This document shows, in pieces, positions 46,692-58,842 of a stretch of DNA of 64,000 nt (the first letter of the stretch is position 1; each line of letters starts with the position of its first letter). The stretch is taken from assembly GCA_036785325.1 (NCBI GenBank), contig JAXIVH010000014.1, forward strand, positions 3,316,862 to 3,380,861. Reading direction: 5' to 3'. The DNA is from Urophycis tenuis. Its lineage: Eukaryota > Chordata > Actinopteri > Gadiformes > Phycidae. The notes under the pieces are model-generated. The model did not search any database. It was not told where the DNA came from and saw nothing but the letters and a program-made list of their open reading frames with translations. The translations under genes were made by a program, and so were the position numbers.

Positions 46692-46745
46692 ACCTTTTGT
46701 AAGTCGCTTTAGATAAAAGCGTCTGCTAAATGCCCTAAATGTAAA
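46692..46745 (+). mobile_element. L2/V-SINE-type 3' tail
   Basis: Contains GTAAGTCGCTTTAGATAAAA followed by GCGTCTGCTAAATGCC. This is the conserved 3' stem-loop tail shared by fish L2-clade LINEs and V-SINEs, known from the family. Confidence 0.75.
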
Positions 46746-46860
46746 GATTAGAGATAGGTTAAGGTGAGGATGAGGGTTAAGGTCAAAGGTTAGGCTTGAG
46801 GTAAGGTTTGGGGTAAGAATTGGGATGCAAAGAGGTTCAAGGGTAAGGGTTATGGTTACG

Positions 46861-48805
46861 CCCTGTCAAGTAATTCACACAATCGCTGGTTTATCACATA
46901 GTCAAAAGAACCAGTGAATTAATACTATCATTATCCTTCAACCAAAACTGTCAGCTGTCAAACATAACAGTTCCAATACACATATCACATGAAATTGAGG
47001 GGGTTGGGCCAGTCATTTGTCTAAATGGCGCCACATGTCCGTATCATCGAAGACATCTAAGCAGCACTTGCCTAACAAGAGAAAAGCCAAACAATTGAAG
47101 TGAATGCTTGAAGTGAGTGCATCAAAGTGTATCATCGGCTGAGGAAATCTAATCACCCCCTTCTCTGGTCTCCAAAGGCTTGCCCTGCTACAGCAATGAC
47201 CAAGCGTTCAGCATTCGGCGTGTCAGTACACCGAAATACACTGCATAAACACATCTGGTGTGGTCCGGCTCCACTCACGTGATGCTGCTTCACAACTGCC
47301 GCAACTGTTTTTGTCTAACCACCATGAAACACGACGGCCGGCGTAATGTTTGGTGAGCACTAAGCGCTACGTCTGACTGATTTTTTCAAAAAGGTTGTTT
47401 TTGAGGATTTGATTTCTTCAGGGGTTTTTTTGGACGACGGCTCGCCTGTTTCGCCAGGATGCCCCCGCCTCGCATGCTAGTTAGCGTCTGGAGCTGGTGT
47501 CGGCCAGGGTTTGGCGCAAACCGACGGCAGTGGGCTGAAACACAACAGGTCATTAGTCCAACTGTCACTGAGCACCTCACAGCGTGCTTATTAAACTGTC
47601 ACTGCGCTCTCAGACACTCCATCTCACAGTTTCGGTAGCTCTTCACATTAATGGCGGAACATATGCGTTTAGGATTTGCTACTTCAAAAAAGTCTGCGAA
47701 CACGTGGAATCAATGGGGAGGGGCGACCTTCTGATATCATGCAGGGGTTTAATAACACCAGAAACAAACGCGCTTGACTGGCTGCATCCAAAACGGTGAG
47801 GTAACTGTGCCAAACAGCGGAGGGGGGTATTTATTCTTCTTATTTAGCTCCCCGGGCCCCGGAGCTTCATGTTACGCTGCTCCTTCGTGTGTCACTGTGG
47901 CGTCTCACTCTTTTTGCACCACGGGGTCTGTTTTTCTCACCAGTCACCGCTGGCCAGGTCTGCGCCGGTGTGTGTGTGTGTGGGTGTTTTTTTTAACACC
48001 AGAACTTTCCACTGCAATCTGTCAGCGGGAGATGAGTAAAAGTCTGCCTGCCGCCACATCGATCGCGGGAGGATTCCAGATTAGGAGCCGTGGCCGTCGG
48101 GGTAATTCACAACACATGTGCTGGAGCGCAAGGGGAGGAGGAAGCTTCTGAGCTGGAAGGACGAAGCGGGAGCCCCTTATCGCTTTTTAAAGATTCACGG
48201 TTCTGCGCTAAATAAAAACCCCGCAGCTGAGGTCAATTGTTGTCCTCCTGTACAGATTTACAGGTTGTGCGCTGTGTTGTACATAGAAATGGAGCGGTGC
48301 CCAAATTGAATTCATGTCACCTGTCACGTCACAAAACTCGTGAGCCAATGTGCTTTATATGATATACTTTTATATGCTATTATATGACATACTTTAATGA
48401 CGGGGGTTTTTTATGGTTAGTAATGTGCTGGATCCGGGCTTGGAAGTTCTTACCTGCACTTCCATTCAAATAATTGATATTCAACTTAAGTAATCATGAG
48501 GTAATTGTAGGCTACCCCTTAAAAGGTACATATTTTGATTTTGTAATTGCTCATTTAAAAAAAAAAAACACAGCTCTATACTTTTATTGCCGTTGCTATT
48601 AAGCAGGCTCACTTTTGCTCTCTTCAACTTTTCCCTTCCAATAAATACCGGAGAAATCAATCATGCAAATGCGCCATGACAACGTATTACGTTCCACTTG
48701 TTCCCCATAAAGACCGTTACAAATTAGCAATTCATCTGACCAACGAACCGTAGCCACTTTGACCTCTGCCGGCTGGAATCTTTAAATTGGAACTCATCGC
48801 GGCAA
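46861..48805. other. Intergenic, no gene seen
   Basis: Unique sequence, few repeats, no coding pattern recognised. Confidence 0.55.
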
Positions 48806-49085
48806 CGAATGACATCATCTCCCGGACGCCTCTTGTCCGCCCGGGCGGGGGGAACCGCGGCACAGCTGTGTCACAGCGTTGGCCGTGCAGCCTGCGCTCT
48901 CCTTGAGGGGACCCGTTCCAATTTGGGACTCGGGCCCACGGGGCGGAGGGGTGGGCCCACGGTCACGCCCGTGCGTCCCGCGGTCCCCCCCAGACCGGTC
49001 GGGATAATCCGCGCGATCCGGCGGCGGGGCCCGGAGCCAGGGGCTGACGGCCGTCTGAGTTATCGCCTCCTGGCTGGTGCTGCCG
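48806..49085. promoter_or_regulatory. CpG-rich island-like segment
   Basis: Much richer in CpG than its surroundings (CCCGGACG, CCGCCCGGGCGG, CCCGCGG, CCGCGCGATCCGGCGGCGG). It could mark a promoter or enhancer. No start exon is evident, and fish CpG islands are not reliable markers. Confidence 0.3.
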
Positions 49086-49104
49086 ATGAGCATGCTAGTT
49101 TCCT

Positions 49105-49107
<3 letters not shown>

Positions 49108-49139
<32 letters not shown>
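49108..49139. repeat. Poly-C tract, about 32 bases
   Basis: Uninterrupted C run right after the CpG-rich segment. Confidence 0.95.
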
Positions 49140-50060
49140 AGCTACAGGGTGGGTCACACGGGCCCCCATGCTGCCTTCCAGTTCCCATCCCCGCGCCTCA
49201 TGCGCTAGCCGCAGAGCTACCTCCAAGACATTGCTTTATACCGCCGCCGCCACGGCAACTGAGAGAATGGAAAAAAAAACAGAACAAGAAAAAAAGATAT
49301 GGTAGTAGTTATTTGCTTCTTCTTTTTTTTAAGTCACACGATAATCATCTCTTATTCTTAGCCATCAGCTTTTATTTGCGTTCCATAAAACAGAAACAGC
49401 TCGGCATGATACAACTGGATGGGAAACAGACGTGTCTCTGTTTTGCAACTTATGGTTGGTTGTGTATTTAGTAGCACAGTATCAATAATGAACGATACGT
49501 AGAATTGATCTGTCCCAACCGCCATCAATCTTACGCTGTTGACTAAGTTGTTCTAGGAAGTAATTGTAATTGCTTTGCGGAGACTCTGGCAAGGCTGAAG
49601 GACTTATGAAGCAAACTGAAACGCACACATCCTGTAAAGAGCAAAAACACATTGGTACACAATGGCTGGTCGGCCTGTCTAACTCGGGCCTGAGTCTGTT
49701 GCAGGCCATATTAATATGTTATCCATGTTGCTCCGATACATGCTGTAAAAGCCAGTGTCCTGTATCCTAGCAATGCAAGCAGACATGGAAAGCTGGCTGG
49801 CCCTCTGCAGCGTGTGTATGCGTTCAGAGTCCTCCGGTCTGTCCGCGAGCATGTACTCCGACGATATCGAGTTGCCATATCCACGCTACTACGGAGGGAT
49901 GTTCAGGGGTTGCCGTGGAATTTTGTACGGAATACGCTCCATTGGCACACAAAAAAAAAAAAAACGTAAACACTCGTGGTTTATATTGTGTTACCTGACT
50001 CCGGGCGGCAATCAATCAGCGGTTGGGCTGATCTGACTCTAAATGTTCCCGTTCGGCCTA
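49140..50060. other. Intergenic, no gene seen
   Basis: No recognised coding sequence. An open frame near 49755-49960 is protein-like in part but lacks homology I know. Confidence 0.5.
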
Positions 50061-50065
50061 GAGGG

Positions 50066-50220
<155 letters not shown>

Positions 50221-50339
50221 ACAGGCGGTGGTCTCCACCCCTGTGGAGCCAGACGAGGTGGCTGATTGATGGATGGATGCGGCGGGGGTGACGCCAGCAG
50301 AGCGGGGGCTCCAGGTGTGAGGGAGTGGAACACGGCCGT

Positions 50340-50455
50340 CCCCCCCCCCCCCCCCCCCCCCCCCCCCACCCCCCCCTCCGTCCTGTCTGCCTTCTGCAGC
50401 GCTGCCATCCAAGAGCTCCTCTCCTCTTTCACCACCGTGCAGACCGCATGTACGT

Positions 50456-50490
<35 letters not shown>

Positions 50491-50538
50491 AAACCACATA
50501 CAGTAGCAGATATATACACACACACACACACACACACA

Positions 50539-50578
<40 letters not shown>

Positions 50579-50718
50579 ACGGGTCAATGAAGCAATCGCA
50601 GATAGCTACACACTCACACACACAAACACACACACACACACACACACAGCAATCACAGACACACACACAGAGACATTCATACACCGCAAGTTTAAAAAAA
50701 AAAGCAGTTTGCAGACAA

Positions 50719-50752
<34 letters not shown>
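50340..50752. repeat. Poly-C tract and clustered (CA)n arrays
   Basis: About 27 C at 50341-50367, then CA arrays at 50459-50488, 50516-50577, 50610-50648 and 50719-50751, split by short unique pieces. Confidence 0.95.
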
Positions 50753-50754
<2 letters not shown>

Positions 50755-53700
50755 CTGCACATGGAGCGGTAAAGTCTCACTTAGGGGGCCGTTCACAGTC
50801 CCGCATCTGGCATTGAGATTACAGCGAGACACAAGCACAGCCTATGGATGGATATGAATGAAAATAACAGGGGAAGGAACATATTTAGATTTGCTTGTTT
50901 TGTTGGGGTTTTTTTGTATAAAGATAACATGATCAGATTAACGGGCAAAGACATCCCATCGGATGCCGTTTTTTTTTTTCATTAAAGACTAAACATGTCA
51001 TCACATGTTGGTGGGTCGGACAGGGAAAACTCAGATCACGTCGTCTACGCGCGTCCGCTCCATCGCCATGTAGCCGCTATGCTAGGCTACGACACGCGAT
51101 ATGCAGCCCCGGATACCTTTGTTCTCCAGCCACTCCTGGCAGAGCATCGACAGATATCTCAAGTCAGGCCGAATCCCCAGCCGGTGCTGCGCTGGGCCCA
51201 AGTGGTTCCCTCTGTCTCTCTGTGTGCTTTATGTGGAACATTTTGAACAAGTTTGTCTGATGCCTGTCCGGACCGCTGTGAAGCCAACGCCTGAAGGCCC
51301 ACATTCGGCACGATGACACTCCAAACTGAGGAAAGGCATGCAGATTGAGGAGGAGAAAGTGGTTATGGGGGAGAAGAAGGTTAGTCAAGGCTTTGTTGGA
51401 CGCCGGTATTCATATACAAATATACAAACGAACACATAAAGAGGCAGGCTGACTCATCTGTGATTGGCGTCACCGGTCTGCAGGCGGCATGTCTTTATCT
51501 GTCTGCCTGCCTTTTAAAGCCAGAACTCAGAAGGCGCCGACTGAATCGTTAACAAGACGTGATCAGATAAGACCCCTGTTAGCACGAAGGCACCGTGCCA
51601 CAGGATTCTGCGCCGCATCTTCTGCGCTATCCGCTCATCTGGTTTCACCGTTCATCTGTTTTCCTACCAAAAGAGCAGCGGTGGATGAGCGGCAGCGAGG
51701 GCTCGTTCGTTACTACCTTTTGGCACGTCACCTTGTTTGTCTTCGCTTTATTTATCGGCCATGGCTTAATTTCCACTCCGAAAGGCATTGTAAACAAATT
51801 GGATGAGGTAGGATAATATTATTTCAATGGCTTTCGCGGGGCTGTTTCAGCGTTCTGACAGAGCGGGAGGAATGCTTTCGCGGGTCCCAGGCAAAAAACA
51901 GACGAGGTAATGGCCTTTGCAGGTCATTTTTTTGGAGGGGGTGGGGGGATTATTTATTTTGTATGGTTATTATTATGAGGGTTTTTCAAGCACATATTTC
52001 TGGTTATACGACCAGGGTGAACAAAAAAAAAACAAGCACGACACGTGTGCCTGCTTCTTTAAGATGCCAAAAGAAGATAATAACCTGGATGTTGTGTAAC
52101 TTTACAGAGAACCCCTCCACCACCACCACCACCACCACCACCACCATTAACGCTTGATACCATCGCTGCTAATGCTAGCCCCGTTTCCGAGAAACACCGG
52201 TTTAAGTGCAACGCCAGACAGATGTTCACCTTCAGCGGCCTACGTTTCCATGGGTTTGCAAAAGCAGACGCCGCCACAAGGCTGTTTTGTGTTTAAAAAA
52301 CAAAAAAAGCTCACGTTTAGAGGTGAATTTCGCTCCTGCGCCTCTCTTGAGTACCGGAGCAACACGCCGGTGGGTTTTTACTTGACAAAAAACGAAATAC
52401 ATGACATCAAGTATGACATCAGAGTCTGTCTATTGAGGCACGTCTGCGGATTTCTCTCAGAAATCAGGAATTCTTCTTTTTCGCCCAGTTTTTGTTCCCA
52501 CCGCTCGCGTCCCGCGATAAGCGAAAACATGGAATTGATATTTAATATTTATTGGGTACACGTCCCTCTGTCGGCGAATCGCGAGCCGGCATGTTTTTCA
52601 GCTCACGGAACCCGTCAAGAGCGATCCAGTCTGCGTTTCGTCTCCATTCTCACAGTAGGCCTACAGTTTTTTTTTTTTTGTGTGTATTTTCTCGGGTTTG
52701 GCTTCAAGTCTTTTTTTTTTGGTTCCCATTTTCCACAGCGCGGGATCATAAACATAATAATAGCTAATGTCTGCATCTTCTCCTATGAGAAGGAGTGTAA
52801 AAGGAAAGTAAAATCCCCCCCCCCCCCCCCACCCCCTTTTTGACCGAAAACCCCGCGCTTTCCGTATCACCTCGCACTTCTTCTTCTTCTCCTTCATCAC
52901 TTTTATGTTTTTCTGCGGGTGCCGGTGCTGGCGTGGGGTGGCCATCTGTAGGACAGGACCTCGCCGGCGAGGCATTTGTTTGCCGCGGGCCGTGTTCTGC
53001 CAGCTGCAGAACCATTTCGGGGAGGGGGAGGGGGTTGGCGACGTTTTGGTGCTGTTTCTGTGGGCATCCAGAGAATTCTGGCCTTTTTTTTTTTCCCCTC
53101 CCTCCCAACACTTGCGGTGCTCCAGTCCTCCTCTGTAAGAGTTTCTGCAGATGTTTCTGCAGATGTGCGATAATGCCGAATACGAGCCGAATAGCGTTTT
53201 CTCTCGCGCCTCTGGGCATGGCTTCGCCCACGTCCCGTTAAAAACACGCCGCCCATCGACACCCGGGAGCCCGCGGGGGTGAACGCCGCGTTGAAAGTTC
53301 AGCTCAGAACACCGGGTACCGGTCAGACTTTCCCCTGGCGTCCGTCACACTGGAAGAGCAATAAAAGAGTGAGGTGGTTCTGTATCTAGAGCGCGCGCCG
53401 TGCACACTTCAGGGAATTTCATGTTTATGAATGTGATTTTGGGTCGCTGCCTTTTTGTGTGCAGACTGCTGACAGACCTCTGTCAATTTGAGGCCCGCGC
53501 GGTCTGATGATGAGATTTTGAAAACAGAAGAACGCCGTCAACAACCCATCACAGAAAACGAAGTCTGGTACAGGAATTGAAAGGAAGGAAATTGCAAGGA
53601 ATTGGAATGCTTCACTGAGCAAAACGTGCTTTCGACCGTGTTTGAGGGTGTCAAGTACAGTTTGTAGTTCCTGTCTTCCTCATGTTCTAAACAGTACCTA
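50753..53700. other. Intergenic, no gene seen
   Basis: Contains a (CAC)n run at 52108-52145, a C tract at 52816-52831 and a moderately CpG-rich part at 52850-53320. A 229-codon open frame at 52154-52843 has no domain I recognise and spans T and C tracts. Confidence 0.5.
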
Positions 53701-53708
53701 CAAATCTG

Positions 53709-53716
53709 TGTGTGTT

Positions 53717-53760
<44 letters not shown>

Positions 53761-53768
53761 CGTGTGTG
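53709..53768. repeat. (GT)n microsatellite
   Basis: GT run with GC variants at both ends. Confidence 0.95.
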
Positions 53769-55146
53769 TACTCTGATGGTTTTGATTTGAGGCTCAAATG
53801 ATGGACAGGTGCTGAAGGTTACGACAATGGAAAAAAATTAAACCGAAATGAGCTCAGCTTGCTTCTTATTCTGGGCATCGGGGCTCACACGCACGCCCTG
53901 TTTGCCCACATTCACACAAACTGGACGGTTTTTGTGAAGGTCAACGCATGACGCATCGGGCAGCAGCGGGACACTGGGCAGAGTGTGTTGTTTCAGCCTT
54001 CCATCTCTCTCTCGCTCTGTCTGTCTCACACCGATGCTGCTGTTGAGGGAGGACAACCACTGGTTAGTGGAGAGCTCATCACCTGGTGCTCATTTCCTGC
54101 CTGAGGACTCTGGAGGGCCTGGTATCACTTGTGGAGAAGGTCTGACTGTGTAAGCCCATGTTTTTTGCAATGATGGAAAGGCTTTCAAGAGTAAGAGAGA
54201 GAGACAAAAAAAACATTGTGGCATATTTATATCTGTATCTATTTGTCTGTGCTGACTTTAGAAGGAGATGAGCACATTGTCTTTCATCATCTTAATGTCT
54301 CCATCAAAGGATGACCGTAAGACATCTCTAAATAGCAATTCACAGCGGCTGACTTTTTGTGTGATCTGTCTCGTGGCTCGCAGTCAGTGTTCCTCTGACT
54401 CTTCCTCTTCCCAATAACATACGGATGTGGACCGATGCGTGCAGATGACATCGGGAGGAGAGGAAGCAGAAAAGGACAGCAGTCAGGTCCGACCATCGCC
54501 ATGACGACGGATACGCAGTGCGGACCAACGTGTGGCCGTTTTCCGTTTTGGTACCTCGGTGACGCGCTCTTCTGTCACGATCCCGTCCTCATGTGTGCTC
54601 CCGGGATCATTCAGGACTCCGAGACTAGACCCGTACCACAATACGACCGTAGCCTGGAGGACTCCTTGGATGTTCGGGGAGGCATCCCATCCCCTCAACC
54701 ACGCTGTAGTCTGGATGGAGAGATCAAAGTCAAAACCCCTACTGCTGCTGCTGATGCTGCTGCCAGCCAGCCAGGCTACTCCCCATGAGGACATTTGTAT
54801 CGCCGAGACGTCTCGGTGGTCGTCTGCGGAAGAACCGGCTGCGGCCTGAGGATGACAACAGACGAGGATGTGCCTCTCATTAGAACAACCCCCGGCCGCG
54901 GTTTTCCTCCACCAACACCCCTCTCTGAAGGTCACGGAGGGCCGCACATGTGGAGCCAAGGAGGTGGAGAAGGAGAAGGCAGACGGGCAGCAACATTAAA
55001 CCTAATGGTTTGGGTTCTGTTTTTCGTTTTTATTCTCCACAGACTTAGTCATGTGATCGACGTTCCCGAAGAACGGTATCCGGGTTTGACACGCGCACGT
55101 GCGCACATGGCCAAGAACACGTTCACGCACACGTACTGTACATGCA

Positions 55147-55182
<36 letters not shown>

Positions 55183-58100
55183 CTGTTTTTCGCGCAGGAT
55201 CACTTACAGATACAGTCTCTCTGGCTCTCTGTGATTGCCGCCTGTCAATCTTCCTGCCTACTTTAATGGTTTCAACCACATGGGAAAACTTTCCACCACA
55301 ATAAAGTTGCCTGCTGGCTGCCCTGATGAAAAGCTATGGGCATGAAGGGGAAAAAAAAAAGACATAATTACAGTGATGTGTTGACTCCAGGGCCCCTTTC
55401 AACAGCGCATACACATTTCTGATGTTGCTGATTATCTCTGTGGTCGAAATCATCAGTATTAAATAAACTAAGTGAGGACTAAGTTTTCCACTTCCAGTGT
55501 TGATAGTAAGAAAAGGACAACGTTCAGCATGATCAGTTTTAGGTACGTTTTTTCAACCGCTGACATGAACAGGGGCTGATTTGTTGCGTTGTTCCAGCAG
55601 ATTGCAGAACATTACTCCTGTTCAGAAGAAATACTGTTTCTGCCAAAGGGGAAGTCAGACAGATGGACTCAACCCTGCATGGCAGCCGCCCCTTGTAGTC
55701 CTTTGAACTCGATTGAAATAAGACGAGCGTATTGGTGATGTTCAGCCAAAGTACGGGGGCTGCAGAGAAATGAATCATTGCATTGCATTGTTTTGGAGCT
55801 TACTCCCCTGAAGAGGTTTATTTGCTGTAACTCACTTGGAATATTTCACTCATAAGATAGGAGAGGTATATCATCTTCAGGCATTCACATTTCATCCCAT
55901 TAAACCAACAATAACCCCATGAAGTTCCTCCTCTGCTCGACGTCGCCAAAGCGCTAAATGGTTATGGGTTCTATTCGTTTTCAGTATAATAATAAACAAA
56001 ACGGCAACATGACATTACTAATTCTGCATGATTTTGGCATGGGCCCCTAGAAATACACAATGGTACATAATATAGCGGAGGAATGTGACGTGTCAAGTCC
56101 AAATATACACCGAGCTGTTGAAAACGATTAGCTTCACTCAAATATTAAGTAAGTAAGTAACACAGAAGGTGGCCCTGAGCTTTGACCTCCCCTCCCCCCC
56201 CCCCTATGATCGATCTCACAGAAACCTTTTCTAATGAAAGGTGTCTCCAATAACCACAGCGTGAATCCTCAGACACATAAAACACTTTTTTCCCCCTGGC
56301 ATCACGGCTCCATAACCACCCGAATGACACTCACGCATTTATTCAATTCCAAAGCAAGTAAATAACGTTGGGATTTCTCCGTTGACGTCCTCAGAAGCAG
56401 CTCCCTTAGTTCCCCGCCTGAACTGGAATGCATCCTAAGCGAGGTATTCAATGGCATTCACGTTATGGGTCCAAGTTTCCGGCCATATCGTATAAAGCTT
56501 TCAACATAAACCTGGTCTGCTTTCTTAGGCCTTGCTCCCTTCGAATAATGAATGTCCTCCCGGAGAACCTGGCTGGAGATACATTTCCACTCCAAAACAC
56601 AGACTATGTCATTGTATAACATCAACATTTCTCCCCACTGTTAGGGATTCTGAGCTGCAACGTTGGGAAATAGAAAAAACACACAAAGAAATGTGATCGT
56701 CGAATTACGGTGGTCCTGAGGTGTAAAACACAAAATGGGATTAAGGAACACGAACAAAAGTTCAGAAGAAAACTAAAATACAAACTAAAATATGAAACTA
56801 CAAAATTAGGAGCTTAATGATATTGTAGGGGGTTGAAACATGCAGGGGGTTGAAATCCCACAGTGCATGTAGTCTGTATTCACAACTATGTTGATGATAA
56901 TGGCAATAGAGGAAGTTGGGTTGTTTTTTTTTCATGGATGAAGACTGTAGACTCATGAAACATTGTGTGCATGCTGCTTCAGTAGAAGGACTTATATTCG
57001 GCGAACGGGTCCTTTAATTACTCCATAAATCTATCTGCCACAGTGATGAAGGTCCTTCTGCTTTGAAGTTTCATGGCTTTGCTTTGCTTATTTTTCATCC
57101 ACCTTATGAAGTGATGAATGTCTCACGCACAGGACGCAAAATATCCTCGCAGCTTACTCCAGAATAGTAAACATTGTGTTACAGTAAATGGTTTCTAGCT
57201 CTCTTTTGAAATGCCTGATGTCGCAAAAGCCTTTTAGAATCCATCAAAAAAGCCCCTATTCATCACCTATACATTCAAAGGTTAGAGAAAAGTACTATTG
57301 TGATGTGTTTGTAAAGGATTAAATATAAGCAGTTAGGCCATTATGTCACACTGTTTATGAGACTGAATTACTATTGATTCATTAAAGGCAAATGTATATG
57401 GTATGATGGTGCTGGTTTCTTAAAACATATTTCTACGGGGAGGGGGGGGGGGGGGCAAGCACTTAAGTAACACAATGTGTTTTAATAAACCTGCCATGTT
57501 TTCCACCATATATCATATCAGATGGCTGATATGATGATTAGGAAATTATTAGGCTGGAGTTGGGAGCGACTGACAGTTAGTTTCCATCGCTGAGCTCCTG
57601 AGTTATGCACTCCATCTCTCCACAGACTGATATACCCTCGCATGTTCACGAAAAAAAAAAAAATGTATTCGTCCTCAATAAAAAACACATGGTCGAGACC
57701 AACTGACGTGGAAACTTCGCATGGCAAACACACAGTATAGGAAACTCGGTAAATCCTCCCCCTTGACCTCAATCGTCTAAATCAAAGTAATTCAATGAAA
57801 AAAATAACGTTTCGACCGCGCATTTGTGCCGTCACGCCTCGGTGTGCCTGTGTTTTTTTTCCCCGAACGCTTCGCAAAGATTGACGCCACTTATGCTTGT
57901 TCATGAGCGCGACGACATCAAGAGGCCGTGGGTCCGTACCACTTCCTGGACGGCGTTTGATCGCCGGGGGCGACGTCATGACGGCGGGGGGAGGGGCTGG
58001 GGGGGGGGGGTCATAGATGGGTGGTGTTCATCGCTCCCTGTGTTTAAGGTCAACGGGGACCATCCCAGATGGCGCCTAAACAACGGCGAGTCTGGAGCTC

Positions 58101-58770
58101 TGGGTTGCGTGAACGGCGTTTGCACGGTATGTCGTCCGTCTCATGGAGAACAGAGAGGAGGGAAAGGGAGAGAGAGAGAGAGAGACGCAGGCGTAGCCAC
58201 ATCTGACAGAATGTATTACACACATGCCGGCGGTGTGTATAGTAACGGTGGTGTTCTTTGTGCCAGGTATGGGCACGAAAGGTGCGGCGGCGCTGTGGGC
58301 GATCCACTGTCTTTCGTTTGTTCCTTGAGTATGGTGAAACGTCAACCAATTCAATTAATTGTTTTTCTCACGTTGCGCCATACAAAAAAAGTTGGCCAGG
58401 GCTTATCTTAAATAGGAAAACGCAAAGAGGTGTTGATGGCAGCTCTGCATAAAGATTAAGAAGCAAAAGGTTTGCATAGCTGGCGTAATGAAGTTTGCCG
58501 TTAACGATATGTTTACAAGACTTTCTATGGTCAAGTATTTTCCTGCTCAAGATATTTTTGCCCAGCCTAAGTGGTGTGGAGTAATGCTGATGACTTCCAG
58601 ATCAGCAGGCAGATGTATTTAGCCTACAGCACTTCACTGGGCTTTCCACAGCAGATTGAGACAAGGCGGTTCTCTCCAGTGGATATGAATTAGGCCAAAA
58701 CCATACCAGGTATCAGTTAGGTCTCAAGGTCTACTCTGAAGGAAACATACCCCCCCCCCAAAAAAAAAAA
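53769..58770. other. Intergenic, no gene seen
   Basis: A 0.5-kb GC-richer part (54430-54990) is open in several frames on both strands, which argues against any one being real. (CA)n at 55151-55180, G tracts at 57437-57454 and 57998-58010. The rest is AT-rich unique sequence. Confidence 0.5.
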
Positions 58771-58772
58771 AT

Positions 58773-58773
<1 letters not shown>

Positions 58774-58838
<65 letters not shown>
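58774..58838. repeat. (CT)n microsatellite
   Basis: Pure CT, about 64 bases, preceded by short C and A tracts. Confidence 0.95.

Positions 58839-58842
<4 letters not shown>

Noticed and set aside
48809..49471. 220-codon frame in the CpG-rich segment
   Set aside because: Runs through a 32-base C tract as poly-Pro and into AT-rich sequence. No recognised domain.
52154..52843. 229-codon plus frame
   Set aside because: It crosses T and C tracts, has no recognisable domain, and its composition looks like unselected DNA. Conservation would be needed to revive it.
54435..55304. Overlapping open frames of 105 to 169 codons on both strands
   Set aside because: Three or more frames are open at once in a GC-richer stretch, a sign of composition, not coding. 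No motif recognised.
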